11,575 nt of DNA from Oscillospiraceae bacterium (GCA_031270785.1 JAISWM010000058.1:1-11575); one strand, 5' to 3'. Positions 5,876 through 11,536 are shown, counted from the stretch's first letter. The notes: generated by a model from the sequence alone, not told the origin. A program made the numbers and translations.

Positions 5876-5964
5876 GGTTGTGGGCCAAATTTGTTGATAA
5901 TATCTTTCCCCCCCGCCATAGGCGGGGGGAAAAGAAGGGATTTCAACTATTTTATGGCGCGACC
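5876..5964 (+). repeat. Family C MITE upstream of acpP, with perfect 8-bp target duplication
   Basis: An 89-bp element from GGTTGTGGGCCAAATTTG to TTATGGCGCGACC, with the CCCCCCCGCC-ATA-GGCGGGGGG hairpin. Identical CAAAAGCC flanks lie at 5868-5875 and 5965-5972. It sits about 25 bp before the acpP ribosome site and may have separated the gene from its original promoter. Confidence 0.88.
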
Positions 5965-6004
5965 CAAAAGCCGGATATAATTCTTTGTGGAGGAAGATGT
6001 TTAT

Positions 6005-6235
6005 ATGGTTATTGAAAAAATAAAATCTATTTTAAGTGAACAGTTTGATGTTGAGGAAGATTCTGTTAATTTGGAAACTAATCTTGTAGATGATTTAGGC
6101 GCTGATTCTTTGGATATAGCTGACCTGTTGGCAACAATAGAGGATGAGTTTGACATAGAAATAGGTAAAGAAGATTCTTTGGAAAATATACAAACCGTTG
6201 GAGATATAGTAAATTACATAAATAAAATAAGATAA
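6005..6235 (+). CDS. acpP: Acyl carrier protein
   Basis: A 76-residue acidic protein that carries acyl chains on a phosphopantetheine arm in fatty acid synthesis. The attachment motif is intact in DDLGADSLDIADL, with the serine of DSL, followed by the typical EDEFDIEI helix. I choose ATG at 6005 (MVIEKIK) because GGAGG at 5989-5993 lies 11 bases upstream and the family starts this way. The in-frame GTG at 5987 overlaps that ribosome site. No other fatty acid synthesis gene is adjacent. Family F repeats flank the gene in opposite orientations, and a family C element lies directly upstream. Such a lone ACP is usually the housekeeping one, but service to a separate pathway cannot be excluded. 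Confidence 0.93.
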   Translation: MVIEKIKSILSEQFDVEEDSVNLETNLVDDLGADSLDIADLLATIEDEFDIEIGKEDSLENIQTVGDIVNYINKIR

Positions 6236-6240
6236 TGTAA

Positions 6241-6314
6241 AAAGTAAAATTTTTACTTTCGCCCGCCTATCCCCGCTGCAAAGCATGCGGGGCATTACGG
6301 CGGGCTTGCGTGCT
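6241..6314 (-). repeat. Family F repeat downstream of acpP, reverse and truncated
   Basis: CGCCCGCCTATCCCCG, GCGGGGCATTACGG and GGGCTTGCGTGCT are the reverse complement of blocks in the copy at 11413-11510. It is cut off at 6314 by a family C copy. At its left edge AAAGTAAAA and TTTTACTTT form a perfect 19-bp palindrome (6241-6259) just after the acpP stop. That palindrome could act as a weak terminator. Confidence 0.55.
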
Positions 6315-6386
6315 GGTTGTGTGGCAAATTAGTTGGTAATATCTTTTTTTCACCGCCGATTCGCGAAAAAATAATGAGAAGTTTCA
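6315..6386 (+). repeat. Family C element, right end replaced by family A
   Basis: It begins GGTTGTGTGGCAAATTAG, passes a degraded hairpin (CACCGCCGATTCGCG) and reaches GAGAAGTTTCAAC. The family A copy at 6387 then takes over, and the expected right end (TTTTGAGACATAACC) is missing. It interrupts family F at 6314. Confidence 0.55.
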
Positions 6387-6506
6387 ACTATAGCTGTTAC
6401 GATTTAAAACAGTTCTCAAAAGTAAATTTATCCGTGTACTTTCTCCCAGCCGACGGCGGGGCGAAAGTCATAAAAATCAGACGCTTTTCAAACGAAACAG
6501 CTATAT
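6387..6506 (+). repeat. Family A 120-bp inverted-repeat element, copy 2
   Basis: The same length as the copies at 1-120 and 10179-10298, and nearly identical to them. The hairpin right arm here reads GGCGGGGCGAAAG instead of GGCTGGGAGAAAG, which weakens the stem. Confidence 0.78.
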
Positions 6507-6520
6507 AGCAAAAAACATTT

Positions 6521-6624
6521 GGTGGTGGTCCAAATTAGTTGGTAATATTCCCCCCCGCCCAAGGCGGGGGATGTAAATAATATCACGTATATAGTAAAAA
6601 CTTTTTTACAATAAATAGCTATAA
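6521..6624 (+). repeat. Hybrid element: family C left arm with family D right arm
   Basis: GGTGGTGGTCCAAATTAG and GTAATATT are family C. After the hairpin CCCCCCGCCCAAGGCGGGGG the sequence switches to family D (GTAAATAATATCACG, ending near AATAGCTATA). The joint is at the G+C hairpin common to both families. Confidence 0.55.
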
Positions 6625-6658
6625 TACAAAAATGTTTTTTAAAATTTAGCTTTTTTGC

Positions 6659-6687
6659 TTGACAAGGCGCAAAAAACATGTTAGAAT
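6659..6687 (+). promoter_or_regulatory. Sigma-A type promoter for the Rab-like GTPase gene
   Basis: TTGACA (6659-6664) and TAGAAT (6682-6687) with 17-bp spacing, about 45 bp before the start codon. The -35 is in the context TTTTTTGCTTGACA. The promoter of the other exported gene has ATTTTTGCTTGAAT at the same place. Confidence 0.72.
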
Positions 6688-6733
6688 TAAATTACAACAA
6701 ATTTAATTTAAAAATTGAAGGAGCGCTACTGCT

Positions 6734-7582
6734 GTGAATTTTAAAAAATTTATTGCACTGATTTGCACGTTTTCTTTTGTGTTTTCAAATTTAATTAATG
6801 TTTCTGCTGCGCCTGGTGATAAGGTCAAAAAAGTCAAAGCGATATTTTTGGGAGATCCAAAAGCAGGAAAAACAACATTGGTTCAAGGATTTATGTATGG
6901 CACTTTTAGTCGAGATTATGAAAGTACTATGGGAGTAGACTGTTTTACCAGAAGTGTCTACAATAATACTGTTACTATTCAGATGTGGGATATCCCCGGT
7001 GCAGAAAAGCATCGTAATTTAAGCCTGTCATATTGTCCTGAAGTAGACACAGCGGTTATTTGCGTTGATAGTACTGACCAAACTAGTATAGATCATATTG
7101 GTACGTGGGTGGAATTTGTAAATGAAAACTGCCCTAAAGGCGTAACGATTATTTTGGTTGCAACTAAAAAAGTAGATAATGAAAATGTGAACGGTAATGC
7201 GAAACGCATTGAAGAGGAAGCGAAAAGATGTGGTGCGGCATTTTGCTCCGTAAATGCTGCAACGGGCTACGAAATGGAAAAATTCATAAATTTGTTGGCC
7301 AATGCAACAACTGAAACTGTGGCAGCTGAGCATGGAGCAGCTGAGGTTGGAACAACTGCGGCTGCAATTACGCCCACTAAGGTTGAAACAGCCGAAACTG
7401 CGGCAACCACAAAAACAGGAACGCCACTTTTGCCCTCGCTGTTATTAGCAGGAATAGTAGCGGGGATAACAATAGTAGGGGGTTTGGCAGCAACCTTGGT
7501 GCGCGCTTGGGTCAAAAGTCGACTTCCTGCAAATCGGCCGCAACCACAACTTGCCGAATGTAGTAAAAAGCTTTTAAAATAA
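6734..7582 (+). CDS. Exported, membrane-anchored Rab/Ras-like small GTPase
   Basis: A 282-residue protein. A Sec signal peptide (1-25, ending NVSA/A) comes first. A Ras-superfamily domain (about 33-190) follows, then a threonine/alanine-rich linker (189-230), a transmembrane helix (231-258) and a short basic tail. The P loop is GDPKAGKT (40-47). The switch I segment STMGVD (64-69) resembles the Rab signature TIGVD, and G3 is WDIPGAE (85-91). Important departures: the catalytic glutamine after DxxG is alanine (A90), G4 reads TKKVD instead of NKxD, and G5 reads NAA instead of SAK. The GTG start at 6734 follows AAGGAG by ten bases, and a promoter is present. In a monoderm this layout places the GTPase domain outside the cell, held by its C-terminal anchor. 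Interaction with a eukaryotic host is inference. The final SKKLLK lies in a family D arm. Confidence 0.87.
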   Translation: MNFKKFIALICTFSFVFSNLINVSAAPGDKVKKVKAIFLGDPKAGKTTLVQGFMYGTFSRDYESTMGVDCFTRSVYNNTVTIQMWDIPGAEKHRNLSLSYCPEVDTAVICVDSTDQTSIDHIGTWVEFVNENCPKGVTIILVATKKVDNENVNGNAKRIEEEAKRCGAAFCSVNAATGYEMEKFINLLANATTETVAAEHGAAEVGTTAAAITPTKVETAETAATTKTGTPLLPSLLLAGIVAGITIVGGLAATLVRAWVKSRLPANRPQPQLAECSKKLLK

Positions 7583-7652
7583 TGGCGTTTTTGTTTCCCT
7601 CCGCCGATTCGCGGGGGAAAAGAAGGGATTTCAACTGTTTTGAGACATGTCC
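7561..7652 (+). repeat. Hybrid element: family D left arm with family C right arm
   Basis: TAGTAAAAAGCTTTTAAAAT is the family D left arm and overlaps the end of the GTPase gene. After the hairpin (CTCCGCCGATTCGCGGGGG) the sequence is family C (GAAGGGATTTCAACTG, TTTTGAGACATG). It is the reciprocal arrangement to the hybrid at 6521-6624. Confidence 0.55.
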
Positions 7653-7720
7653 CATCTTCAAATCAGTTAGACATTTTTGTGAACCGCTTTTCATTGATAA
7701 CTCCGGAAACTTTATCCTCA

Positions 7721-7825
7721 TATAGCCAAAACCATTTAGAAACGTGATATTATTTATGTCTCCTCCCCTCTGAAGGCGGGGAAAAAGCGCACAAGCAAGT
7801 TTACTTTTTATGGAAGTAACTACAC
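7721..7825 (+). repeat. Hybrid element: reverse family D arm with family B right arm
   Basis: TATAGCCAAAACCATTTAG and GTGATATTATTT are family D in reverse. After the hairpin CTCCCCTCTGAAGGCGGGG the sequence continues as CACAAGCAAGTTTACTTTTT and GGAAGTAACTAC, as in family B. The short stretch 7653-7720 before it is unique and shows no gene. Confidence 0.5.
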
Positions 7826-7855
7826 CTAGTTTTTTACGTTTGGAGACTCGAGGTA

Positions 7856-8755
7856 ATGTTTAAATTTTTTAGAAGTAATATATTTAGAATTCTTTTGGGA
7901 GTAACTTTGATACTTTCAGGAATTCTTTTTTATACTTTTGCCTTCTCAGAAAATGGTCTTTTTGACGTTATGAGCTATATAACACTTCCTTTTGAAAAAA
8001 TATCCGCCGAGATTTCTAATCACGCTATATCTTTTTTAGGGGAAAGGAAAAAATCTTATGAACTTGAATTGGAAATAGAGACTCTTGAAAATGAAATTCG
8101 CAGCCTTAGAAATATGGTCGTAGATTACTATGACACTAAAAAAGAAAATGCTCAATATGCTAAATATTACGATCTTAAAAAGGAAAATAACAGTTTAAAA
8201 TTTGTTTCGGCTTCGGTTGTAGGCAAAGATCCGGGGGAGTTTTTTCAGGGTTTTACTATTGACCGTGGTTCTTTGGCCGGTATTTCCGAAAACGACGCCG
8301 TTATTACTGAAAACGGTATTGTAGGGTACGTTTTTTATGTCAATGCAAATTCCAGTAAGGTAAAAACTGTTTTATCGCCCGATGTAAAAATTGGCGTCGT
8401 AGATAAAATAAGTTTAGATTGTGGAGTTATCAGCGGAAATATAGAGCTTGCTGATCAAAATCTTACCCGTATGACATTAATCCCGTCTCATAATAATATA
8501 AACCCCGGAGATTTTGTGGTTTCTTCCGGGCTTAGTGGAATGTATCCTAAAAATCTTTTGCTTGGAAAAATAATATCTTTGGAATATGATAGTGATAACG
8601 CTTCAAATTATGCTATAGTTGAACCTTTTGAAAAAATAAAGGACGTACAGGATGTATTCGTGGTTGTTGAGTTTCAAGGCAAGGGGAAAATTGTTGAAAA
8701 CACCATTAAAGAAGATATTCACAGTGGCACTCAAGAAGATGTTAAATACAGCTAG
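7856..8755 (+). CDS. mreC: Rod shape-determining protein MreC
   Basis: A 299-residue bitopic membrane protein that links the MreB cytoskeleton to peptidoglycan synthesis outside the membrane. One transmembrane helix lies at about 9-29. A coiled coil spans about 65-118 (ELELEIETLENEIRSLRNM and on). The beta-rich MreC domain follows with family motifs FTIDRGSLAGI, NGIVGYV and GDFVVSSGLSGMYPKNLLLGKI. The length is normal. ATG at 7856 follows GGAG at 7842-7845 with about ten bases of spacing. mreB and mreD, its usual operon neighbours, are absent on both sides, where repeats and efp occur instead. Nothing in the protein looks damaged. Confidence 0.92.
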   Translation: MFKFFRSNIFRILLGVTLILSGILFYTFAFSENGLFDVMSYITLPFEKISAEISNHAISFLGERKKSYELELEIETLENEIRSLRNMVVDYYDTKKENAQYAKYYDLKKENNSLKFVSASVVGKDPGEFFQGFTIDRGSLAGISENDAVITENGIVGYVFYVNANSSKVKTVLSPDVKIGVVDKISLDCGVISGNIELADQNLTRMTLIPSHNNINPGDFVVSSGLSGMYPKNLLLGKIISLEYDSDNASNYAIVEPFEKIKDVQDVFVVVEFQGKGKIVENTIKEDIHSGTQEDVKYS

Positions 8756-8948
8756 TTTCTTATACAAAAGCGTGTCCCCCCACTAGAAAAAATAAACAAA
8801 AAATATTAAAAATATTGCGGTAATAGACAATATGACATTCATAAATGCACTTTTGTATATTTGCGAAAACGGCTTTGTTTTCCCCCGCCAAAGTCGGGAG
8901 GAAAAAAGAAAAAGTTTAAATTATTTTAAGACATAACCGACAATTGCC
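8756..8948 (+). other. Intergenic stretch between mreC and efp
   Basis: I see no gene. The right part (about 8871-8940) is a family C remnant with CCCCCGCCAAAGTCGGGAGG and an arm ending TTTTAAGACATAACC. The left part is AT-rich and matches no other repeat in the window. No clear terminator follows mreC. Confidence 0.45.
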
Positions 8949-8977
8949 TTGAAAATATATTTAAGTTAAGGTAAACT
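8949..8977 (+). promoter_or_regulatory. Probable promoter of efp
   Basis: TTGAAA (8949-8954), 17 bp, TAAACT (8972-8977), ending about 30 bp before the efp start. The -35 is good and the -10 moderate. The intervening A/T-rich spacer fits a vegetative promoter. Confidence 0.5.
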
Positions 8978-9008
8978 GAAGGGCATTAAATATTAGGAGG
9001 TAATGTAT

Positions 9009-9572
9009 TTGATATCTGCCGGTGATTTTAGAAATGGCCTTACCTTTGAACTGGATGGCGATGTCGTCTCTGTTGTGGAGTTTCAGCATGTCAAGCCCGG
9101 AAAAGGTGCCGCTTTCGTAAGAACTAAACTTAAAAATGTAATAACGGGTAGTGTGGTCGAAAGAACTTTTAATCCAAACGATAAATATCCCGAAGCCTTT
9201 ATAGAACGTAAAGATATGCAATATCTTTACAATGACGGTAATCTTTATTATTTTATGGACAGCGAGTCTTACGAGCAAATACCTATTAGTAAAGATGTTT
9301 TAGGAGATAATTTTAAATTTGTAAAGGATAATACCGAATGTAAAGTTGCGTCTTATAAGGGCAATGTTTTTGGAGTAGAGCCTCCGTTTTTCGTAGAACT
9401 CGTAGTCACGGAAACAGACCCCGGGTTTAAAGGCGATACTGCCACAAACGCTGCAAAAATTGCGGTACTGGAAACTGGTGCTCGAATAAAAGTGCCTCTA
9501 TTTATAAATCAAGGTGAACTAATTAGAATTGATACAAGAACCGGTCAATATATGGAAAGAGCGCAAAAGTAA
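9009..9572 (+). CDS. efp: Translation elongation factor P
   Basis: EF-P relieves ribosomes stalled at consecutive prolines. All three beta-barrel domains are present: an N-terminal KOW-like domain with the tip loop KPGKGAAF, an OB domain with EPPFFVELVVTETDPG, and the C-terminal barrel with GARIKVPLFINQGELIRIDTRTGQY. The tip lysine that contacts the tRNA region is present. I prefer TTG at 9009, which gives the family-typical start MISAGDFRNG and sits eight bases after AGGAGG (8995-9000). The ATG at 9003, adding MY, is only two bases from that ribosome site. From the TTG the protein has 187 residues, normal for the family. A family C repeat abuts the stop codon. Confidence 0.94.
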   Translation: MISAGDFRNGLTFELDGDVVSVVEFQHVKPGKGAAFVRTKLKNVITGSVVERTFNPNDKYPEAFIERKDMQYLYNDGNLYYFMDSESYEQIPISKDVLGDNFKFVKDNTECKVASYKGNVFGVEPPFFVELVVTETDPGFKGDTATNAAKIAVLETGARIKVPLFINQGELIRIDTRTGQYMERAQK

Positions 9573-9573
9573 A

Positions 9574-9661
9574 GGTAGTGGCCCAAATTAATTGATAATA
9601 TCTTTCCCCCCGCCATAGGCGGGGGAAAAAGAAGGAATTTCAACTATTTTAAGACACGACC
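9574..9661 (+). repeat. Family C MITE directly after efp
   Basis: An 88-bp copy from GGTAGTGGCCCAAATTAAT to AAGACACGACC, with hairpin CCCCCCGCC-ATA-GGCGGGGG. The flanks AAAGTAAA (9566-9573) and AAAATAAA (9662-9669) differ at one base, consistent with an 8-bp target duplication that has since mutated. The efp stop codon lies in the left flank. Confidence 0.82.
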
Positions 9662-9672
9662 AAAATAAATAT

Positions 9673-9818
9673 TAGACCTGTCCGTAAATTTTACAGATTG
9701 CAATCAAAATCGACGACGGCGTATAAAAATACTTCCCGGGAGATTTTGATGCAAAGCCATTTTCTAAGTGATACATTTTTCGATAGTTTGCGCTCTGTGA
9801 GATTTACGGACAGGTCTA
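9673..9818 (+). repeat. 146-bp element with 25-bp terminal inverted repeats
   Basis: The left end TAGACCTGTCCGTAAATTTT and the right end, read in reverse complement, TAGACCTGTCCGTAAATCTC match over 25 bp with two mismatches. Inside, CAATCAAAATC and GATTTTGATG form a second inverted pair. There is no coding capacity. It is unrelated to families A-F and occurs once here. The ACCTGTCC-type end resembles termini of some IS256-group elements, from memory. No clear target duplication is seen. It occupies the leader of the next gene. Confidence 0.8.
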
Positions 9819-9839
9819 TTAAATAAAGGGTGAAAAAGT

Positions 9840-10145
9840 ATGAATGAATTGAAAGAAAAAGCGTCGTATGTCAGAGGTTTAATGGAAGGTTTTGAACTTG
9901 ACGGAAGCAAAAAGGAAACGAAATTGTTTTCCGCCATTATAGACTTGCTAGACGATATAGCGGGGGGAGTTTGTGATTTAGATCAAGACATAGAAGATAT
10001 TTGTGAAGAGATGGATACTATGAATGAAGATATAGCTGACTTTGAAGATGAATTGTGCGGTGATGATGCTTGCCACTGTGAGGATGATTGTGATGGTGAT
10101 TGTGATTGCAGCCACGATGTTTCTAAGGATGAAGAAAATTTATGA
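9840..10145 (+). CDS. CD1247 N-terminal-domain-like acidic protein
   Basis: A 101-residue protein. Its first 70 residues match the small clostridial family that often follows efp: KASYVRGLMEGFELDG, then IIDLLDDIA, then acidic helical repeats with DLDQDIEDICEEMD and EDIADFEDEL. The function of the family is not established to my knowledge. Residues 73-92 are rich in cysteine, histidine and aspartate (CGDDACHCEDDC and CDCSH), with six cysteines and two histidines. This would suit metal binding, but the long zinc-ribbon region of larger relatives is missing. ATG at 9840 follows AAAGGGTG. The efp neighbourhood is conserved in Clostridia and supports the call, though two repeats now lie between the genes. 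Confidence 0.75.
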   Translation: MNELKEKASYVRGLMEGFELDGSKKETKLFSAIIDLLDDIAGGVCDLDQDIEDICEEMDTMNEDIADFEDELCGDDACHCEDDCDGDCDCSHDVSKDEENL

Positions 10146-10178
10146 AGTAACGTGCCAGTCTTGCAATCAAAAAATGAG

Positions 10179-10298
10179 ACTATAGCTGTTACGATTTAAA
10201 ACAGCCCTCAAAAGTAAATTTATCCGTGTACTTTCTCCCAGCCGACGGCTGGGAGAAAGTCATAAAAATCAGACGCTTTTCAAACGGAACAGCTATAT
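10179..10298 (+). repeat. Family A 120-bp inverted-repeat element, copy 3
   Basis: The copy with the best hairpin: arms ACTTTCTCCCAGCC and GGCTGGGAGAAAGT with loop GAC. It differs from the copy at 1-120 by only a few bases, which points to recent spread or ongoing homogenisation. Confidence 0.8.
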
Positions 10299-10438
10299 TG
10301 TTCTTGAAAAGGGTACACAGGTAAGCTTTTCCCCGCGGGCTTAGCGGGAAAAAAGACTTCTGAAATTGGGACTTTTTTAAAGCGTAACGGTTATAGCTAA
10401 AGCTATTTTCAGTAAACTTAAAAAGCAGGATATAACTT

Positions 10439-11170
10439 ATGAAAAATACATTGATTATAGGAAGAAATTCCGTAAAAGAGGCCATAATCTCAAATAAAAA
10501 CATAGAATATATACTCATATCAAATGGGCATTTGTCTGGAAGTATACACCAAATTATAGCTAAAGCCGGAGAAAACAAAATTGTTATTAAAAAAACAGAC
10601 AGAAAAAAACTCGATACCCTGTCTGAAGGTGAAGCGCATCAAGGCGTAATAGCGGTGGCATCATGTATTGTATATAGTGAGATCCGGGACATATTAAAAG
10701 TAGCAGAAAATAAAAGTGAAATACCGCTTATTTTAATACTCGACGGGATAGAAGATCCGCATAATTTAGGAGCTATAATAAGGTCTGCGGAATGTATGGG
10801 AGTGCATGGAATTATAATCCCTAAACGGCACTGTGCAACCGTAGGGTTTACAGTACAAAAAACTTCTGCCGGTGCTATTGAACACATTAAAGTAGCAAAA
10901 GTAAGTAATATCTTAAATACCATAGATGATCTTAAAAAATTAGGGTTCTGGATTTATTGCGCTGACGCTGCCGGAAAGCCTTGCCTTAAACAAGATTTTT
11001 CAAGTAAAACAGCTGTAATAATAGGGGCAGAAGGAAAAGGCGCGAGCAGATTGTCAAAAGAAAGAAGCGACTTTTTAATCAGCATACCAATGCGAGGAAA
11101 AATAAATTCGCTTAATGCTTCCGTAGCTGCTGGCATAATAATTTATGAAATAATGCGTCAAAGGGTGTAG
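10439..11170 (+). CDS. rlmB: TrmH-family 23S rRNA 2'-O-ribose methyltransferase (RlmB type)
   Basis: A SAM-dependent SPOUT methyltransferase of 243 residues, most likely the enzyme for Gm2251 in the peptidyl-transferase region. A substrate-binding N-terminal domain (RNSVKEAI..., about 1-75) precedes the knotted catalytic domain. That domain has motif 1 DPHNLGAIIRSAE (103-115), motif 2 IIGAEGKGASRL and motif 3 IPMRGKINSLNASVAAGI. The conserved asparagine, arginine and serine of the family are present. ATG at 10439 follows AGGA by eight bases. The TAG stop forms the first bases of a family D repeat. Another TrmH-type target, such as TrmH or RlmB-like YacO, cannot be excluded by sequence reading alone. 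Confidence 0.9.
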   Translation: MKNTLIIGRNSVKEAIISNKNIEYILISNGHLSGSIHQIIAKAGENKIVIKKTDRKKLDTLSEGEAHQGVIAVASCIVYSEIRDILKVAENKSEIPLILILDGIEDPHNLGAIIRSAECMGVHGIIIPKRHCATVGFTVQKTSAGAIEHIKVAKVSNILNTIDDLKKLGFWIYCADAAGKPCLKQDFSSKTAVIIGAEGKGASRLSKERSDFLISIPMRGKINSLNASVAAGIIIYEIMRQRV

Positions 11171-11241
11171 CTATGGTAAAAGCCTTTTAAAACAGTGATG
11201 CTTTTGTTTTTTCCCCTGCCTACGGTGAGTGGAACGTAAAT
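11168..11241 (+). repeat. Family D left arm at the end of rlmB
   Basis: TAGCTATGGTAAAAGCC, then CTTTTAAAACAGTG and a weak hairpin (CCCCTGCCTACGG), match family D. After GTAAAT the sequence changes to family E, so the right arm is missing. Its T-rich portion after the small AAAAGC/GCTTTT pairing might end rlmB transcription, but this is weak. Confidence 0.5.
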
Positions 11242-11321
11242 GTAAGCCGCTGTGCTTGAAAAAAGTTTAAATTTTAACAATTATCGCCCCACCTGCTGGT
11301 GGGGCGATGGCTGTTCCTTGT
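11242..11321 (+). repeat. Family E element, copy 2
   Basis: GTGCTTGAAAAAAGTTTAAA precedes the hairpin ATCGCCCCACC-TGCT-GGTGGGGCGAT, as in the copy at 1335-1529. Family C at 11322 truncates its right side. Confidence 0.5.
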
Positions 11322-11412
11322 GGTCGTGGGCCAAATCGATTGGTAATATCTTTCACCCCCGCCAATGGCGGAGGGAAAAAAGAAGGAATTTTAACTGTTT
11401 TGAGACATGACC
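11322..11412 (+). repeat. Family C MITE between families E and F
   Basis: A 91-bp copy from GGTCGTGGGCCAAATCG to TTGAGACATGACC with hairpin CACCCCCGCC-AAT-GGCGGAGGG. The ends are good inverted repeats, but no target duplication can be recognised because the flanks belong to different elements. Confidence 0.75.
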
Positions 11413-11510
11413 GATTTTTGCGAGCGTGCTTCCGAAGGAAGCACGCAAGCCTGCCATAATGCCTCGCGTGCTCTGCATCGGGGATAGGCGGGCAGAGGCA
11501 AAAATTTTAT
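11413..11510 (+). repeat. Family F repeat, best copy
   Basis: It contains a 10-bp perfect hairpin GCGTGCTTCC-GAA-GGAAGCACGC (11424-11446). A larger pairing of GCCTGCC with GGCGGGC then encloses CGGGGATA, and the copy ends GCAAAAATTTTATT. It shares its block order with 5759-5867 and, in reverse, 6241-6314. It could be a structured repeat or a small RNA; nothing here decides between them. Confidence 0.55.
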
Positions 11511-11536
11511 TAATTTGGGCAAATCAGCAAAAACAT

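Noticed and set aside
5987..6004. GTG at 5987 as the acpP start
   Set aside because: It overlaps the GGAGG ribosome site that serves ATG 6005 and would add six residues foreign to acyl carrier proteins.
6317..6508. Plus-strand frame of 63 codons
   Set aside because: It spans a truncated family C copy and the family A copy 2, with no ribosome site and no conserved features.
7267..7515. Minus-strand alanine/valine-rich frame
   Set aside because: It is the antisense of the Thr/Ala-rich linker and membrane helix of the GTPase gene; its composition follows from that.
9957..9985. A double-glycine leader in the CD1247-like protein (AGGVCDLDQ resembles SGGVCAMDQ of the Nif11-like genes)
   Set aside because: The match is only a few residues; the rest of the N-terminal part fits the CD1247 family, and the following sequence is acidic rather than core-like.
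10189..10578. Minus-strand frame of 129 codons
   Set aside because: It overlaps family A copy 3 and the antisense of rlmB; rlmB on the + strand is well supported.
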